From Mycolicibacterium baixiangningiae (lineage in GTDB: Bacteria; Actinomycetota; Actinomycetes; Mycobacteriales; Mycobacteriaceae), in NCBI RefSeq assembly GCF_016313185.1, contig NZ_CP066218.1:62001-126000 (forward strand): DNA of 64,000 nt, given 5' to 3'. Made by a program: the position numbers and the translations under genes. The notes beneath the pieces were generated by a model that saw nothing but the letters and a program-made list of their open reading frames with translations, did no database searches and was not told where the DNA came from. Below, piece after piece: positions 43,407 to 51,532 of the stretch (position 1 is its first letter; each line of letters begins with the position of its first letter).

Positions 43407-44564
43407 GTGACGAAATGCCCGCGGTGCTTCTCCGTGCTGGATCCCAACCAGCATCTGTGGACGCTGCCGCCCCAGGCCGGCGGGACCCGCTACCGCGACG
43501 ACCTCGCCTCGGCGTACCTGGGTGCGCCGGCGGATTCGGGGGCGCTCTACACGTGGGCCCGGCCGCCCGGCTACGCCGGCCCGCCGCCGCCGCTGAGCGA
43601 AGCCAGCCAGGCGCTGCAGGGTCCGGCGGTGGAGATCTGCCCGGTCTGCCACTTCATGCTGCCCGACGAGTGGCGCAGCGGGCACGCCATCTGCATCGCG
43701 ATGGCCGGCGCCCGCGCCACGGGTAAGAGCCTCTACATCGGCGTGCTGGTCAAACAGCTCGAGCTGCTGTGCGAACACCTCGGGGTCTCCATGCAGCCGG
43801 CCACCCGCGCGACCGCGGTGGCCTACACCATGAACTACGAGACACCGCTCTACGTACAGCGCGGGCTCGTGCCGCCGACCCCGACGGTGCAGACCCAGGC
43901 GTCGCATCAACGCGAACCGCTGATCTACGGGATCGGGGTGTGGCACGGCGTCCGGCGGTACCTCGTCCTGCGTGACGTCGCGGGTGAGGACCTGGAGTCC
44001 GGCGATCTGTACACCCCGCCGTTCCGGTTCTTCGGCAACGCCGACGCGGTGTTCTTCATGTTCGATCCGTTGCGGATCAAGGGGATTCGCGATCAACTCC
44101 ACGACCTGCTCCCGGCGCAGGCGTTCAGCGGCGGCGACCCCCGTGCGGTGCTGAACAACGTGCTGCACGCGGTCGGCCCCGCGCAGCCCAAACTCGCCGT
44201 CATCGTGTCGAAGTTCGACGCGCTGCGGGTGCTGCGCGACGTCGAGGGTTCCGAGTGGAGCCTGATCATGTCCAACGCCGGCGCGGCGTATCTGCGCGAC
44301 CCGTCGGATGCGCAGCAGTACGACGAGACCGACGGCCAGCTGCTGCACGAGGAGGTGCGCAGCCTGCTCACCCGGTTGCACGGCGGGGCCATCGTCGCGG
44401 CGGTGGAGAACCCGTCCACGGGCACCCGCCTGCCGCACCGGTACTTCGCCGTCTCCGCCCTCGGCGCGCCGCCCAGCGGCAACCGGCTGCATTCGCGCGG
44501 GATCGCGCCGTTCCGGACGGTCGACCCGGTGAGGTGGGTGACCGCGCCCTACGGCTTCCTCTGA
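43407..44564 (+). CDS. Zinc-ribbon GTPase of the DO-GTPase type
   Basis: The 385-residue protein starts at GTG 43407, one base after the GAP1 stop. Two CxxC pairs form a zinc ribbon (CPRC at 4-7, CPVC near 78). The P-loop is GARATGKS (101-108), the switch-II/Walker B strand reads LVLRDVAGEDL, and the base-recognition loop reads VSKFD. The GAxxTGKS P-loop with zinc ribbon matches DO-GTPase2-type proteins found with GAP1. It probably switches with GTP and acts with the two upstream proteins. No membrane segment is seen. Confidence 0.8.
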   Translation: MTKCPRCFSVLDPNQHLWTLPPQAGGTRYRDDLASAYLGAPADSGALYTWARPPGYAGPPPPLSEASQALQGPAVEICPVCHFMLPDEWRSGHAICIAMAGARATGKSLYIGVLVKQLELLCEHLGVSMQPATRATAVAYTMNYETPLYVQRGLVPPTPTVQTQASHQREPLIYGIGVWHGVRRYLVLRDVAGEDLESGDLYTPPFRFFGNADAVFFMFDPLRIKGIRDQLHDLLPAQAFSGGDPRAVLNNVLHAVGPAQPKLAVIVSKFDALRVLRDVEGSEWSLIMSNAGAAYLRDPSDAQQYDETDGQLLHEEVRSLLTRLHGGAIVAAVENPSTGTRLPHRYFAVSALGAPPSGNRLHSRGIAPFRTVDPVRWVTAPYGFL

Positions 44565-44604
44565 GCGGTTAGCATCGCAGGGCGAACCGATCGCAGGGGG
44601 GTCC

Positions 44605-45660
44605 ATGGTGCAGGTGGCTGGCGAAGCCGTTCCCGCGCTGCGGATCCGATGCGGTGACGATCCGTACAGCATCGGCCCGGGCGACGCGCCGATACTGATC
44701 GGGCGGGAACTGCCGGCGCAGATCAGGGTCGACGACCCGTGCATCTCGCGCATCCACGCCCGGGTCGACGTCAGCGGCGGCCACTGGGTGGTGACCGACG
44801 CGGGCAGCACCAACGGCATGTTCGTCGACGGTCGACGCGTCGATTCGGTCGATGTCCACGACACGGCGACCGTGCGGTTGGGCCACGCCGAGGGGACGGC
44901 GGTGACGTTGACGGTGGACGACACGGGGGCAGGCACCGCGACAGCCGTCGACATCGACATCGACATCGACGTCGGCATCGCGCGCGCCGGTGCTGCCGTC
45001 GCCGACCGTCGCGAGGAACTCGGCCACTCCCGGCGCCGCCTCGAGGCCGACGGGATCATCGACCAGCAGGCGTTGGCGGATTTCGAGGCCGGGCGACTGT
45101 GGCCGTCCGAGGACGTGCGGGCCCGCATCGAGCAGTTCCTGAAATGGCCGGCGGGCGTCGTCGCCGCGGTGCGCGCCGGCAGCGCGGCACCCGAGGACGA
45201 GAGCACCGAGATCCTGTCCGACACCGTGCAGACGGCGGTCATGGTCGACGCCGCCGACATCGCGCTCGGCAACGTCAGGGCGCGTATCGAAAGCGCTCCG
45301 CCACAGCATGATTCGGGATACGACGACTACGTCACCGCGCTGCTGTTCGACCTGCGCGGGCTGGAGACCATGGCGCGCAACGCCGGGAAGACGACCCACC
45401 GACCGGACGCCGCGGTCGTGCTCAGCGACATCCGTCGCACCTACAACGAGCTGATGGTGCGGGCGGCGCAGGCCCCGGGCGCACCGTTGAGCCGGCGGCT
45501 CTATGCCGCGAGGCACAGCGCGGAGTTGACCGTCGAGGAGACCGCGGACGTCGCGGGGGTGAGCGTCGACGCCGTCACCGACGCCGAATCGGGGCGCTAC
45601 GTGGACCCGACGGAATCGGCCGCCCTCGAGGCGCTCGTCCGTCGGCTCGCCGCCCGCTGA
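44605..45660 (+). CDS. FHA domain protein with EspM-like C-terminal HTH regions
   Basis: The 351-residue protein has an FHA domain (about 25-100) with the phosphothreonine-binding residues in place: GR at 33-34, Ser48, His51 and Asn70-Gly71. Residues about 120-351 match the EspM homologue at 49610-50347 along their length: ARAGAAVADRREELG with ARAGSAAAARRRQLD, ADGIIDQQALADFEAGRLWP with ADGIINAGALIAFEKGRSWP, LYAARHSAELTVEETADVAGV with LYAARRRANLTIDETAQAAGV. It has two HTH-like regions. It follows the GTPase by 40 bases and likely couples a phosphorylation signal to transcription. Confidence 0.8.
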   Translation: MVQVAGEAVPALRIRCGDDPYSIGPGDAPILIGRELPAQIRVDDPCISRIHARVDVSGGHWVVTDAGSTNGMFVDGRRVDSVDVHDTATVRLGHAEGTAVTLTVDDTGAGTATAVDIDIDIDVGIARAGAAVADRREELGHSRRRLEADGIIDQQALADFEAGRLWPSEDVRARIEQFLKWPAGVVAAVRAGSAAPEDESTEILSDTVQTAVMVDAADIALGNVRARIESAPPQHDSGYDDYVTALLFDLRGLETMARNAGKTTHRPDAAVVLSDIRRTYNELMVRAAQAPGAPLSRRLYAARHSAELTVEETADVAGVSVDAVTDAESGRYVDPTESAALEALVRRLAAR

Positions 45661-45709
45661 ACGCCGCACTCCCGTGACGGCGGCGGCGCCGGCCTGATAG
45701 GCATACACC

Positions 45710-46219
45710 GTGGGCAAGAACGAACGGACGAAGATCGTGATGTCCGACGCCGAGATCGCAGAATTCATCGACCACAGCCGGACCGCGACGCTGGCCACCG
45801 TGCTGCCCGGCGGCCGGCCGCACCTGGTCGCGATGTGGTACGCGGTGCTCGACGGGGAGATCTGGTTCGAGACGAAGGCCAAATCGCAGAAGGCGGTCAA
45901 CCTCCGCCGCGACCCGACGCTGACGGTGATGATCGAGGACGGTCTGACCTACAACACGCTGCGCGGTGTCTCCATCGACGGCCGCGCGGAGATCGTCGAC
46001 TCGGACCCCGATCTGCTTCTGCGCGTGGGGATCAGCGTGTGGGAGCGCTACACCGGTCCCTACAGCGACGAGACGAAGCCGTTCGTCGACCAGATGATGC
46101 ACAACCGGATCGCGGTGCGCGTGGTGTCGGAACGGATGCGCAGCTGGGACCACCGCAAGCTCGGGATGCCCGAGATGCCGTTGAGCGGCAGCACCGCCCA
46201 GTACCTGGGGGAGCAGTGA
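45710..46219 (+). CDS. PPOX-class F420/flavin-dependent oxidoreductase
   Basis: The 169-residue protein from GTG 45710 has a split beta-barrel: RTATLATVLPGGRPHLVAMW, GEIWFETKAKSQKAVNLRRDP, VSIDGRAEIVD. The PHL-W and K-NLRRDP features are typical of mycobacterial PPOX-class proteins that bind F420 or FMN. Its stop overlaps the next gene by 4 bases (GTGA), so the two oxidoreductases are co-translated. Confidence 0.82.
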   Translation: MGKNERTKIVMSDAEIAEFIDHSRTATLATVLPGGRPHLVAMWYAVLDGEIWFETKAKSQKAVNLRRDPTLTVMIEDGLTYNTLRGVSIDGRAEIVDSDPDLLLRVGISVWERYTGPYSDETKPFVDQMMHNRIAVRVVSERMRSWDHRKLGMPEMPLSGSTAQYLGEQ

Positions 46220-46695
46220 ACACGCCCCCGCGCCCCAAGCAGCTGGACTCCCCGCTGCTGCCGAAGATCTTCAAGGTCGTGGGCAAGGCCCACGTGTGGG
46301 TGTACCGACGCACCGGCGGGCGGGTCGGCGGTAGGTGGCGCATCGGCGCCGGATTCCGCAAGCCGGTGCCGACCATGCTTCTCGAACACCGCGGCCGCAA
46401 GTCCGGCAAGGTGTTCGTCACCCCGCTGCTGTACATGCGCGACGGCGAAGACGTGGTGATCGTCGCGTCGCAGGGCGGACGGCCGGAGCATCCGCAGTGG
46501 TACCGCAACCTCGTCGCGAACCCGGAGGCCTTCGTCCAGATCGGCGCCGAGCGCCGCCCCGTGCGGGCCGTCGTCGCCGACGCCGAGCAGCGGGCCCGGC
46601 TGTGGCCCGAGCTGGTCGAGGTCTACGCGGACTTCGACACCTACCAGCGCTGGACCGAGCGGGAGATTCCCGTCATCCTCCTGCAGCCCCGCTGA
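46216..46695 (+). CDS. Deazaflavin (F420)-dependent nitroreductase family protein
   Basis: The 159-residue protein from GTG 46216 belongs to the Ddn-like family: VPTMLLEHRGRKSGKVFVTPLLYM, VVIVASQGGRPEHPQWYRNL, and a C-terminal YQRWTEREIPVILLQP. These F420-H2-using enzymes reduce quinones, nitroimidazoles and other electrophiles. It overlaps the convergent thioesterase gene by 23 bases. Confidence 0.88.
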   Translation: MNTPPRPKQLDSPLLPKIFKVVGKAHVWVYRRTGGRVGGRWRIGAGFRKPVPTMLLEHRGRKSGKVFVTPLLYMRDGEDVVIVASQGGRPEHPQWYRNLVANPEAFVQIGAERRPVRAVVADAEQRARLWPELVEVYADFDTYQRWTEREIPVILLQPR

Positions 46696-47506
46696 GCGCC
46701 GGCGAGAACCCGGGGTTGGCGAGCGCGGTCACCGTGGCGCTGCCGATCGGACCGAGATGGTCGAACACCGTGGCCACCCCGGTCGAGATGCCGTCGTCGC
46801 TCTGATGGGTGAGCGAGGCGAGGCCGAGGTGGGGTCCGGCGGGCAGTCGGCTCAGTGACAGCGTGTAGTCGGCGTTGATGAACGGCAGGCCGGTGGACCC
46901 GAAGTTGGTCAGCGAGCTGGCGTAGTCGCCGGCGACCGCGGCGCGCACGAAAGGGCTCAGTTCGACACCGTCGACCAGCGGCGTGATCTCCCGCACCCAC
47001 ACCGATTTCGGCCCGGCCTGCTGCCACCCGCGCAGGTCGGCGGTCGGGGTGGTGGGATCCGCGCCGCCGAACACCCACAGCACCGTGGTGCGGTCGCCGA
47101 TCTCGGCCGGATCAGGCGGTAGCGGCGGCATACTCACCGCACCCGGCCAGGCGTCGTCAGGTGGCTGGGGGCCGCGGCGCAGGAACAGCGCACTCGCGCG
47201 CGCGACGACGGTGCCGGCCTGAACCAGTTCCGCGTCGACCAGCCACAGCCTGCGCCCGCGCCGCACGACACTCGACCGGGTGTCGACCGGCGCCATCGCG
47301 ACCGGGCGCAGCAGGTCGACGGTGAAGCGGGCCGGGTGCACTTCGGGATCGGGGTCGGTGTCGCGTTCGACGACATGGCCGAGGAGACCGCCGACGTAGG
47401 TTCCGCTCACCGTCTCACCCCACGGGCCGCGGGCGATGGTGGTGGGGATGTAGGTGTCACCGTCTTGAACGAAGAACGCCGGCGCGCAGGGACGGTTCGT
47501 GGTCAC
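46673..47506 (-). CDS. Thioesterase-like superfamily (TesB-type) protein
   Basis: The 277-residue protein has a double hot-dog organisation: N-terminal RGPWGETVSGTYVGGLLGH and FTVDLLRPVAMAPVDTRSSV, then C-terminal AAVAGDYASSLTNFGSTGLPFINADYTL in which FGSTGLPFINADYTL is the second core helix and strand. It probably hydrolyses acyl-CoA thioesters; no substrate is evident. Single-gene unit. Confidence 0.78.
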   Translation of the reverse strand: MTTNRPCAPAFFVQDGDTYIPTTIARGPWGETVSGTYVGGLLGHVVERDTDPDPEVHPARFTVDLLRPVAMAPVDTRSSVVRRGRRLWLVDAELVQAGTVVARASALFLRRGPQPPDDAWPGAVSMPPLPPDPAEIGDRTTVLWVFGGADPTTPTADLRGWQQAGPKSVWVREITPLVDGVELSPFVRAAVAGDYASSLTNFGSTGLPFINADYTLSLSRLPAGPHLGLASLTHQSDDGISTGVATVFDHLGPIGSATVTALANPGFSPALSGAAGG

Positions 47507-47555
47507 CGCGCCGACCCTAACGGTGTGCGGCTACCGTGCGGCGCGGCGCGTCACG

Positions 47556-47861
47556 TCAGCCGTCGACGGGGTCGACGACGTCGGCGAATTCGTCGTGCTT
47601 CTCGACGTAGTCGGCGACCAGCGCGCACGCGGGGACGATCCGCTTGCCCGCCGAGCGCGTCTGCTCCAGCGCTTCGCCCACGAGGATGGTGGCCAGACCA
47701 CGGCCTTCGAATTCGCCCTCGACCTCGGTGTGGGTGAACACCCGCTGACCGTCGCGGTCGGTGAACTCGGCGAAACCGACCGTCTGCCCCTCCAGGCCGA
47801 TGGTGAAGCGGTCCGCCTCGGCGGTGACGGTGGTGGGCGCGCCGGTCTTGTCGGTGGTCAC
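47556..47861 (-). CDS. Small GNAT-like N-acetyltransferase
   Basis: The 101-residue protein from GTG 47861 (GGAGA 7 bases upstream) is of the short YjdJ/GCN5-like type: VGFAEFTDRDGQRVFTHTEV, the acetyl-CoA loop EGRGLATILVGEAL, and VPACALVADYVEKHDEF with the conserved Cys region. The acceptor is unknown. Confidence 0.8.
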   Translation of the reverse strand: MTTDKTGAPTTVTAEADRFTIGLEGQTVGFAEFTDRDGQRVFTHTEVEGEFEGRGLATILVGEALEQTRSAGKRIVPACALVADYVEKHDEFADVVDPVDG

Positions 47862-47874
47862 GGGGTCTCCTCGA

Positions 47875-48375
47875 TCAATCGGTGTCATTCGGCGGTGGTG
47901 CTGTCCGTGGGGGTACCCCGCCTGGCTCGTCGCTGATCGTCGCTGCCGCAACCAGTTGGCGTGCCCCGGTCATCGCGGCGCGGATGATCTCGAAGTCGTG
48001 ATCGTCGACGCGGAAGACGCCGAAGCGGAACTTGTAGCCCCACCGCTGCTTGTTCTCGACGAAGTCGAGGCTGTCGATCAGCGGGCGGATCGGTGTCTCC
48101 ACACAGTCGAGGAAGTCGACATTGCGCCGCCACCGCTCGACGTCCGGTGGGATGTCGACCGGATACGGCTCGTCGTCGACGACCTGTCCGATGGCGGTGA
48201 ACGCCTGCAGTGTCTCGCCGTCGGGATGGCTGACGCGGGGTGAGTAGAAGGCGATCCAGTCGCCGCGGGACATGCGCCTCAGGGCGTGGGGTTTGCCGTG
48301 ATTCGCTTGAGTGAAGCGGCCACGCACACCACGTTCGACGTGGTCGCGGCTCATGGTGCTGATCCAGTTCGTCAT
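47875..48375 (-). CDS. EVE domain protein (UPF0310)
   Basis: The 166-residue protein from ATG 48375 has NWISTMSRDHVERGVRGRFTQ, RGDWIAFYSPR, and FTAIGQVVDDEPY, the EVE/PUA-like fold. EVE proteins bind modified bases or RNA, and some take part in defence against phage. It lies 13 bases upstream of the acetyltransferase and is probably in one unit with it. Confidence 0.82.
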   Translation of the reverse strand: MTNWISTMSRDHVERGVRGRFTQANHGKPHALRRMSRGDWIAFYSPRVSHPDGETLQAFTAIGQVVDDEPYPVDIPPDVERWRRNVDFLDCVETPIRPLIDSLDFVENKQRWGYKFRFGVFRVDDHDFEIIRAAMTGARQLVAAATISDEPGGVPPRTAPPPNDTD

Positions 48376-48501
48376 GCCCCGCACGCTAAGCCGCGGGCCC
48401 GACAGCGGGAGGCTTCTGCGCGACGCCCTGTGGACAACCGGCGCGCTGGGGATGAGTGATGTGCCACGCGAACGAATTCCGCCGCTTTAACATCGCAGGC
48501 G

Positions 48502-48780
48502 ATGAGCGAGCCATCACGCGGGTTGACCGCTGACGCCCTCCGTAGCGCCACCTTCTCGACGCCACCGTGGGGTAAGCGGGGCTACGACCCGAAGTCGGTC
48601 AAGGATTTCCTGGCGCTGACCGCGCGCCGCCTCGAGGGCCGCGGCCACCTGTGCGCCGACGACGTGCGGGCGATCCGTTTTCCGAAGCCGCCGATCGGCC
48701 GGCGTGGTTTTCACGGCGGGGAGGTCGACGAGTTCATGGTCGCGGTCGCCGCGGCGATCGCCGCGCTCGACGGACGGTGA
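48502..48780 (+). CDS. DivIVA-like double-motif small protein
   Basis: The 92-residue protein has two copies of the DivIVA N-terminal lipid-binding motif: FSTPPWGKRGYDPKSVKDFL and FPKPPIGRRGFHGGEVDEFM. Each contains Phe, Pro, Gly-x-Arg-Gly-Tyr/Phe and a VxxF(L/M) end. No coiled coil follows, unlike Wag31/DivIVA. It may be a small membrane-curvature-associated factor or partner of polar growth proteins. Confidence 0.75.
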   Translation: MSEPSRGLTADALRSATFSTPPWGKRGYDPKSVKDFLALTARRLEGRGHLCADDVRAIRFPKPPIGRRGFHGGEVDEFMVAVAAAIAALDGR

Positions 48781-48958
48781 GAAGTTTGGGGACGGTGCCG
48801 CCTGCGCCTCTCGGCGAGTGGTCGCTCGAAGCGACTTTTCTGGTTTGGGGCCCGGGGCATGCCCGGCACCGTCGAATGATGTAACGGCCACCCCTGCCCA
48901 GGTATTCCGACCCGTCCGCCGCCGACCCCCGGGACGCGGCAGCGGAAGGGCGGTGCGG

Positions 48959-49252
48959 TCAGGCGGATTCGGGGAACACCCGGCGGATCGCGCGGACAGG
49001 GTAGCCGTTGCGCTCGGCCAGCGAACGAAGCTGCTTCAGCGCAAAGGTGCGCCCACGACCGGCTTCCGGGATCACGATGCCGGCCCACAGACCCTCGGCG
49101 CGGGGCAACTCCACCGCATCGCGGGCGCACATCCAGCGGCGCGGGCAGCCCCGGCAGATCGCCTTGGCCTCTTCGTCGGCCGTCGTGGTCCAACGCTCCG
49201 GATCGCGTGTGCAGGCGCCGACCGGGATCTCCAGAAAGGTCACGTTGCTCAT
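48959..49252 (-). CDS. whiB6: WhiB6 iron-sulfur regulator
   Basis: The 97-residue protein has four cluster-ligand Cys at 14, 33, 36 and 42 (C-x18-C-x2-C-x5-C) and the GLWAGI turn followed by a basic C-terminus. Its place next to an EspM homologue and just before the ESX-1 genes matches M. tuberculosis Rv3862c. WhiB6 responds to redox and NO and controls ESX-1 and DosR genes. It is slightly shorter than the M. tuberculosis protein. SD AGGAG lies 7 bases before ATG. Confidence 0.9.
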   Translation of the reverse strand: MSNVTFLEIPVGACTRDPERWTTTADEEAKAICRGCPRRWMCARDAVELPRAEGLWAGIVIPEAGRGRTFALKQLRSLAERNGYPVRAIRRVFPESA

Positions 49253-49609
49253 GGGTTACTCCTTTGGACAAGCCGTGCGGGCCAGCGCCTCGCGTTGAGG
49301 AGGAATCTATAGCAATAACCGTAGCGATGCAACGGTTTGAGCGCGACTGACCGAAGCGCTTCGACAACTGCGACGCTTTAGGGGCGGCTTAACAGCCCGG
49401 TGAACTCGATAAATAGCCGCCCGGTGCGTCGGGGTGCAACGGTTTGGTGCCCGCAAACTGAAGCGTTACGCCGCTACCTGCGTTCCCGAAGGTGTAGCTT
49501 CGATACGGATTCGTGGTCGGATCGCGAACCGAGTCATAGCGTTGGCGGTTCCCGCGGTTACTATTGCGGCACCGAGCCGCCGTCCAGCCAGCGAGGATTT
49601 GCGCCGTCC
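49253..49609. promoter_or_regulatory. whiB6-espM divergent control region with several repeats
   Basis: The 357-bp gap contains TGCAACGGTTTG twice (49328-49339 and 49435-49446), a 12-bp palindrome CGAAGCGCTTCG (49352-49363), and an 8-bp inverted repeat GGGCGGCT (49382-49389) with AGCCGCCC (49415-49422). From literature on M. marinum, EspM binds upstream of whiB6 and represses it; these elements are the candidate sites here. Confidence 0.6.
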
Positions 49610-50347
49610 ATGACCAACGCGGAGTCGATCGACGAGGCCACCGGCGTCCTCGACCCTGGGGTGGCGCGCGCCGGCTCCGCGGCGGCAGCGCGGCGCCGGC
49701 AGCTCGACATCAGTCAGCGCAGTCTCGCCGCCGACGGCATCATCAACGCCGGGGCCCTCATCGCCTTCGAAAAGGGCCGAAGCTGGCCGCGCGAACGCAC
49801 GCGGGCAAAGTTGGAAGAGGTCCTGCGCTGGCCCCCCGGAACCATCGCGAGGCTGCGCCGCGGTGAACCGATCAGCACCGGCGAACGCACCGAGGCCGTG
49901 ATCGCCACCGGTGGCGACGACGTACCGTTGATCGCGCAAGCGGTCGTGACCGCCGTCCACACGCTCGGCGGCACCGCGGAGACACTGCCGCCGGTCGACG
50001 ACGAGGACTTCACGCCCCGGGTGAGCGCGATCTTGTCCGACCTGCGGCAGCTCGAGGCCGTCGCCGCGCGTGCCGCGCGGATCAGCAAGGTGACCCCCGC
50101 ACTGATCAAAGCGCTCAGCGCGGTCCGCCGTCGCATCGACGAACTGACCATGCTGGCCGCGGCCGCACCGGGCGCCACCCTGGGGCAGCGGCTGTACGCA
50201 GCCCGGCGGCGCGCCAACCTGACGATCGACGAAACCGCTCAGGCCGCAGGGGTTTCCGACGACGACATCGCGGGCGCCGAGGCCGAGCGGCCGGTCACCC
50301 CCGCGGCGGCGGCTGCGATCGAGGCACTGATCGGTGAGCTCGACTGA
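49610..50347 (+). CDS. espM: EspM homologue lacking the N-terminal FHA-like part
   Basis: The 245-residue protein from ATG 49610 has DPGVARAGSAAAARRRQLDIS, ADGIINAGALIAFEKGRSWP, LEEVLRWPPGTIARLRRGEP and a second HTH LYAARRRANLTIDETAQAAGV. This segment is nearly identical, from memory, to the C-terminal part of Rv3863 (EspM), encoded divergently from whiB6. Rv3863 is about 390 residues with an FHA-like N-terminus, which is absent here even if the frame is read from 49400. A paralogue with the FHA domain is at 44605-45660. Role: regulation of whiB6 and ESX-1. Confidence 0.82.
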   Translation: MTNAESIDEATGVLDPGVARAGSAAAARRRQLDISQRSLAADGIINAGALIAFEKGRSWPRERTRAKLEEVLRWPPGTIARLRRGEPISTGERTEAVIATGGDDVPLIAQAVVTAVHTLGGTAETLPPVDDEDFTPRVSAILSDLRQLEAVAARAARISKVTPALIKALSAVRRRIDELTMLAAAAPGATLGQRLYAARRRANLTIDETAQAAGVSDDDIAGAEAERPVTPAAAAAIEALIGELD

Positions 50348-50456
50348 TGCGACAGCCCCGCCGCGGCGTGCGGCCCACTACGCTCTCATGGGTACGTTTC
50401 CCGGTTCGCCCGAGTGGGGGTCGTGAAGTGAATACGAGGCACGCGGAGGTCCGGAC

Positions 50457-51452
50457 ATGACGTGGCCGCCTCCGCCCCCGTCCTCGGATCCCTGGGCCAC
50501 CGGCCCCGCCCCCGACTCCGACGCAGTGAACGACGACGGCCCACCGGATGCCGGGCCCGTCTCGGAGCCGGTTCATGCGCCGCTGTGGGAGCCGCTGGCG
50601 GATCCGGTCGCGGAGTCCGAACCGGAGCCGCAGTTCGATCAGGAGCCCCCGGCCGACCCCGTCGACCAGCCGATCGACCAGCCGATCGACGCGGGGCAGA
50701 CCGTCGATCCCGATCCCGATCCTGATCCCGTCCCGGCGCCCGACCACTACACCCCACCCGCACCGCACGAGGCCGGTTACCCCCCGGCTGCGGCCGGTCC
50801 GCCCGCCCCCGACGGTGGCTGGTCGCCCGGTTACAGCACGCCGCCCCCTGTCGTCCCGCGGTCGCAGGTGGCGCCGCCGCAGGAGAAGAAACCGGTGTGG
50901 CTGGTGGCCGCCGCGATAGTGGGCGTCATCCTCGTCGGCGTGGTGGTTTGGCTGCTCCTGCCGTCCGGGGACGGCGGCGATTCGGCCGACGGCCCCACCA
51001 CCCCGTCACCCACCCGCAGCGCCGATCCGCGCGCCGAGGCCACGCTGCGCGGAGTGCTTCCGCGTGGCTACGCCGCCGACGCCTGCGAGATGCAGAGCCC
51101 GCCCACGGGGGCGCTCGCGGTGGCGTCGTGCGAGGCGAACGCGGACCCGGGTGGTCCGCCGTCGGCCACCTACACGATCGCCACCGACGACACCGCGCTG
51201 GACGCGGCGTTCAACGATGTCGTCGAGGCCTCCTCGATCGTCACGTGTCCGGGGAACATCCAATCGCCCGGACCGTGGCGGCGCATCGCCACACCGCAGA
51301 AGGTCGCCGGTGTGCTCTTCTGCGGACTGCAGGCCGATCGGCCGGTGGTTGCCTGGACCAACACCGACGCGGCGCTCGTGGCGGTCGTGAAGTCCGGTCC
51401 GCAGGGCCCCACCCTCGACCAGCTCTACACCTGGTGGACCTCACACTCCTGA
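50457..51452 (+). CDS. Proline-rich single-pass membrane protein
   Basis: The 331-residue protein has a Pro/Asp-rich cytoplasmic part (1-145, with DPDPDPDP and QPIDQPID repeats), one transmembrane helix (about 147-168, VWLVAAAIVGVILVGVVVWL) and an outer domain of about 160 residues with four Cys (DACEMQ, ASCEAN, VTCPGN, FCGLQ) likely in two disulfides. The layout resembles the tail of mycobacterial receptor-like or ESX-linked membrane proteins. No known family name can be given. It lies between espM and the ESX-1 operon. Confidence 0.65.
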   Translation: MTWPPPPPSSDPWATGPAPDSDAVNDDGPPDAGPVSEPVHAPLWEPLADPVAESEPEPQFDQEPPADPVDQPIDQPIDAGQTVDPDPDPDPVPAPDHYTPPAPHEAGYPPAAAGPPAPDGGWSPGYSTPPPVVPRSQVAPPQEKKPVWLVAAAIVGVILVGVVVWLLLPSGDGGDSADGPTTPSPTRSADPRAEATLRGVLPRGYAADACEMQSPPTGALAVASCEANADPGGPPSATYTIATDDTALDAAFNDVVEASSIVTCPGNIQSPGPWRRIATPQKVAGVLFCGLQADRPVVAWTNTDAALVAVVKSGPQGPTLDQLYTWWTSHS

Positions 51453-51472
51453 TCGACGGCCCGCAGACAGCA

Positions 51473-51514
51473 CAGCGGGGCTGACCGCGGCTTTCGCCGC
51501 AGGCCGCCCCGCTG
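51473..51514. terminator. Bidirectional terminator
   Basis: CAGCGGGGC at 51473-51481 pairs exactly with GCCCCGCTG at 51506-51514 between two convergent genes; TTT follows. Confidence 0.75.
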
Positions 51515-51532
51515 TTTGGTCGAAAAGCGGTG

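Noticed and set aside
41798..43447. Long open frame on the minus strand opposite the GAP1 gene
   Set aside because: Arg/Gly/His-rich composition typical of GC-rich antisense frames; the plus strand encodes a coherent protein family.
43200..45272. 690-codon minus-strand frame opposite the GTPase and FHA genes
   Set aside because: Low-complexity Arg/Ala/Ser composition and no motif, whereas plus-strand products have P-loop, zinc ribbon and FHA residues.
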